Source: Sulfitobacter sp. THAF37 (GTDB lineage Bacteria > Pseudomonadota > Alphaproteobacteria > Rhodobacterales > Rhodobacteraceae). Taken from it: a stretch of DNA of 64,000 nucleotides. The position numbers were made by a program, and so were the translations under genes. The DNA is taken from the NCBI RefSeq assembly GCF_009363555.1, contig NZ_CP045372.1:1871501-1935500 (forward strand), given 5' to 3'. Positions 62,771 to 64,000 of the stretch are shown one piece after another. Positions within the stretch are counted from its first letter, which is position 1. The number at the start of each line of letters is the position of its first letter. A model generated the notes under the pieces. That model was not told where the DNA came from and did not search any database. It saw only the letters and a list, made by a program, of their open reading frames with translations.

Positions 62771-63742
62771 ATGGATATCCAGGACCTCGCCACCCGCATT
62801 CCCGCCCAGGACCGCCGTGCCCTGGCACGGGCGATCACCCTTGTGGAGTCGGGCCGCGCCGACCACCGGGCAAAAGCGGCCGAACTGCTCGCGGCGCTGC
62901 CACCGGAAGGTGAGGCGCTGCGCATCGGGCTTTCGGGAACGCCGGGGGTCGGCAAATCCACCTTCATCGAAAGCTTCGGCATGATGCTGACCGGCATGGG
63001 CAAGCGCGTGGCGGTGCTGGCGGTCGATCCGTCGTCGTCCCGCTCCGGCGGGTCGATCCTGGGGGACAAGACCCGGATGGACCAGCTCAGCCGCGATCCC
63101 AACGCTTTCATCCGCCCCTCGCCCAGCCAGACCCAACTGGGCGGCGTGGCCCGCCGCACCCGCGAGGCGGTGCGCCTGTGCGAGGCTGCGGGCTTTGACG
63201 TGGTGCTGATCGAAACCGTGGGTGTGGGTCAGTCCGAAACCGTGGTGGCGGAGATGTCGGATCTGTTCGTGCTGCTGCTGGCCCCGGCGGGGGGCGATGA
63301 GCTGCAGGGGGTCAAGCGTGGCATCATGGAAATGGCGGATGTGATCCTGATCAACAAGGCCGACGGCGAACTGAAGGCGGCGGCCACCCGCACCTGCGCC
63401 GACTACGCCGGGGCGCTGCGCCTCCTGCGCAAGCGGCCGCAGGATCCACCGGGCTATCCCTGTGCGATGACGGTGTCGGCACTGGAGGAAAACGGCCTCG
63501 GCAAGGCCTGGCAGACGCTGACCGAGCTTGCCGACTGGCGGCGCGAAAACGGCTTCTGGGACCGGACCCGGGCCGCGCAGGCGCGCTACTGGTTCATGGA
63601 GGACGTGAAGCAGCGCCTTCTGGCACAGCTGTCGGAGGCGCAGACCAAGGCGCGGCTCGACGCGCTGAGCGACGCGGTGGCAACGGGCGCGCAGGACCCC
63701 TCTGCCGCAGCGCAGGATTTCATCGACAGCCTGCGCGCCTGA
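62771..63742 (+). CDS. meaB: MeaB/ArgK-family P-loop GTPase
   Basis: 323 aa. P-loop GTPGVGKS (56-63), [34 protein letters not shown] and LINKAD are diagnostic. MeaB guards methylmalonyl-CoA mutase, loading or protecting its cobalamin cofactor, which Rhodobacteraceae use in the ethylmalonyl-CoA/propionate routes. The mutase gene is not in the window. Start [10 protein letters not shown] at 62771; the longer open frame is antisense to hrpB. Confidence 0.95.
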   Translation: MDIQDLATRIPAQDRRALARAITLVESGRADHRAKAAELLAALPPEGEALRIGLSGTPGVGKSTFIESFGMMLTGMGKRVAVLAVDPSSSRSGGSILGDKTRMDQLSRDPNAFIRPSPSQTQLGGVARRTREAVRLCEAAGFDVVLIETVGVGQSETVVAEMSDLFVLLLAPAGGDELQGVKRGIMEMADVILINKADGELKAAATRTCADYAGALRLLRKRPQDPPGYPCAMTVSALEENGLGKAWQTLTELADWRRENGFWDRTRAAQARYWFMEDVKQRLLAQLSEAQTKARLDALSDAVATGAQDPSAAAQDFIDSLRA

Positions 63743-63800
63743 GGGCGGGCAGACCGGGGGCCGTGAAGAGGCCTCGATGCCCTGCGCGACGCTCTGCCGC

Positions 63801-64000
63801 CTATCCGGCTTTGGGATGCGCGCGGTTGTAGACCTCCATCAGACGCGCGGTATCCACTGCGGTATAGGCCTGGGTGGTCGACAGCGACGCATGGCCCAGC
63901 AGTTCCTGTATCGCGCGCAGATCCCCGCCCGCGTCCAGCAGATGGGTGGCAAAGCTGTGGCGCATCGCATGCGGGGTCGCCGTGGCCGGCAGACCCAGTA
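63801..64000 (-). CDS. xerC: Tyrosine recombinase XerC (C-terminal 66 residues, runs off right edge)
   Basis: The visible part reads [29 protein letters not shown] and [12 protein letters not shown], with catalytic His/Arg (HAMRHSF), His (LLGHAS) and nucleophile Tyr. Site-specific recombination of chromosome dimers at dif with XerD; it could equally be XerD, since only the end is visible. Ends [17 protein letters not shown]. Confidence 0.85.
   Translation of the reverse strand, partial: LGLPATATPHAMRHSFATHLLDAGGDLRAIQELLGHASLSTTQAYTAVDTARLMEVYNRAHPKAG

Noticed and set aside
60346-62913. 855-codon plus frame opposite hrpB
   Set aside because: Antisense shadow; hrpB motifs on the minus strand are complete.
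1-64000. CRISPR arrays or rRNA genes
   Set aside because: No regularly spaced direct repeats and no rRNA-like sequence were seen on reading through the window.

Overview
The window is a GC-rich chromosomal segment of an alphaproteobacterium, most likely a roseobacter-type Rhodobacteraceae. Evidence: the rplY/pth/ychF neighbourhood, a TAXI-type TRAP transporter, hrpB, a meaB-type GTPase and xerC, acidic L25 and Pth tails, and dense GTGA/ATGA gene overlaps. Assignments come from reading motifs and translations only; no database search was run.

Left flank (1-11436): a partial serine hydrolase, a DUF2332 gene and pth, rplY, an acetyltransferase, an MFS transporter, a sulfotransferase-like gene, FMN-dependent lactate dehydrogenase (lldD), trpA, a small membrane protein and ychF. 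A ~365-bp MITE-like element with 17-bp inverted repeats and CTAG target duplications lies at 6606-6978. The flank ends in an intact tRNA-Ser(GCT).

Genomic island (11369-35970): a 71-bp perfect direct repeat (3' part of the tRNA-Ser) bounds a ~24.5-kb island. A tyrosine integrase and an XRE regulator, with a palindromic operator over the promoter, sit at the far end. Cargo from left to right: a NotI-family restriction endonuclease with a 5-methylcytosine methyltransferase; small unknown genes, one with an HEAGH metalloprotease motif; a split primase (CHC2-like protein plus TOPRIM-DUF927 helicase); an IS630 remnant; a four-ORF operon ending in a 1946-aa DEAD/H helicase with zinc-ribbon and DUF1998-type features (DruE-like); and an AAA+ ATPase with a four-helix membrane protein. 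No conjugation or virion genes are visible, so it reads as a non-conjugative integrative defence island. The helicase operon is the best candidate for an undescribed system. Its three upstream ORFs are unfamiliar, two of them share one frame separated by a single TGA, and a third is a coiled-coil protein with what looks like a vestigial ATPase domain.

Right flank (35971-64000): a TAXI TRAP transporter (binding protein plus fused permease); a 1011-aa ABC-exporter-like protein with degenerate ATPase motifs and a C-terminal cyclic-nucleotide-binding domain; DUF3307; a STAND-type ATPase with helical repeats; a phosphorelay cluster (CHASE/PAS hybrid kinase, PAS kinase, receiver, HPt, receiver with a GGDEF-like domain); a uronate-dehydrogenase-like gene and an FAD oxidoreductase; an ECF sigma/anti-sigma pair; DoxX preceded by a terminator-like hairpin; a dipeptidase/unknown/DUF3726 operon; hrpB; meaB; and the 3' end of xerC.
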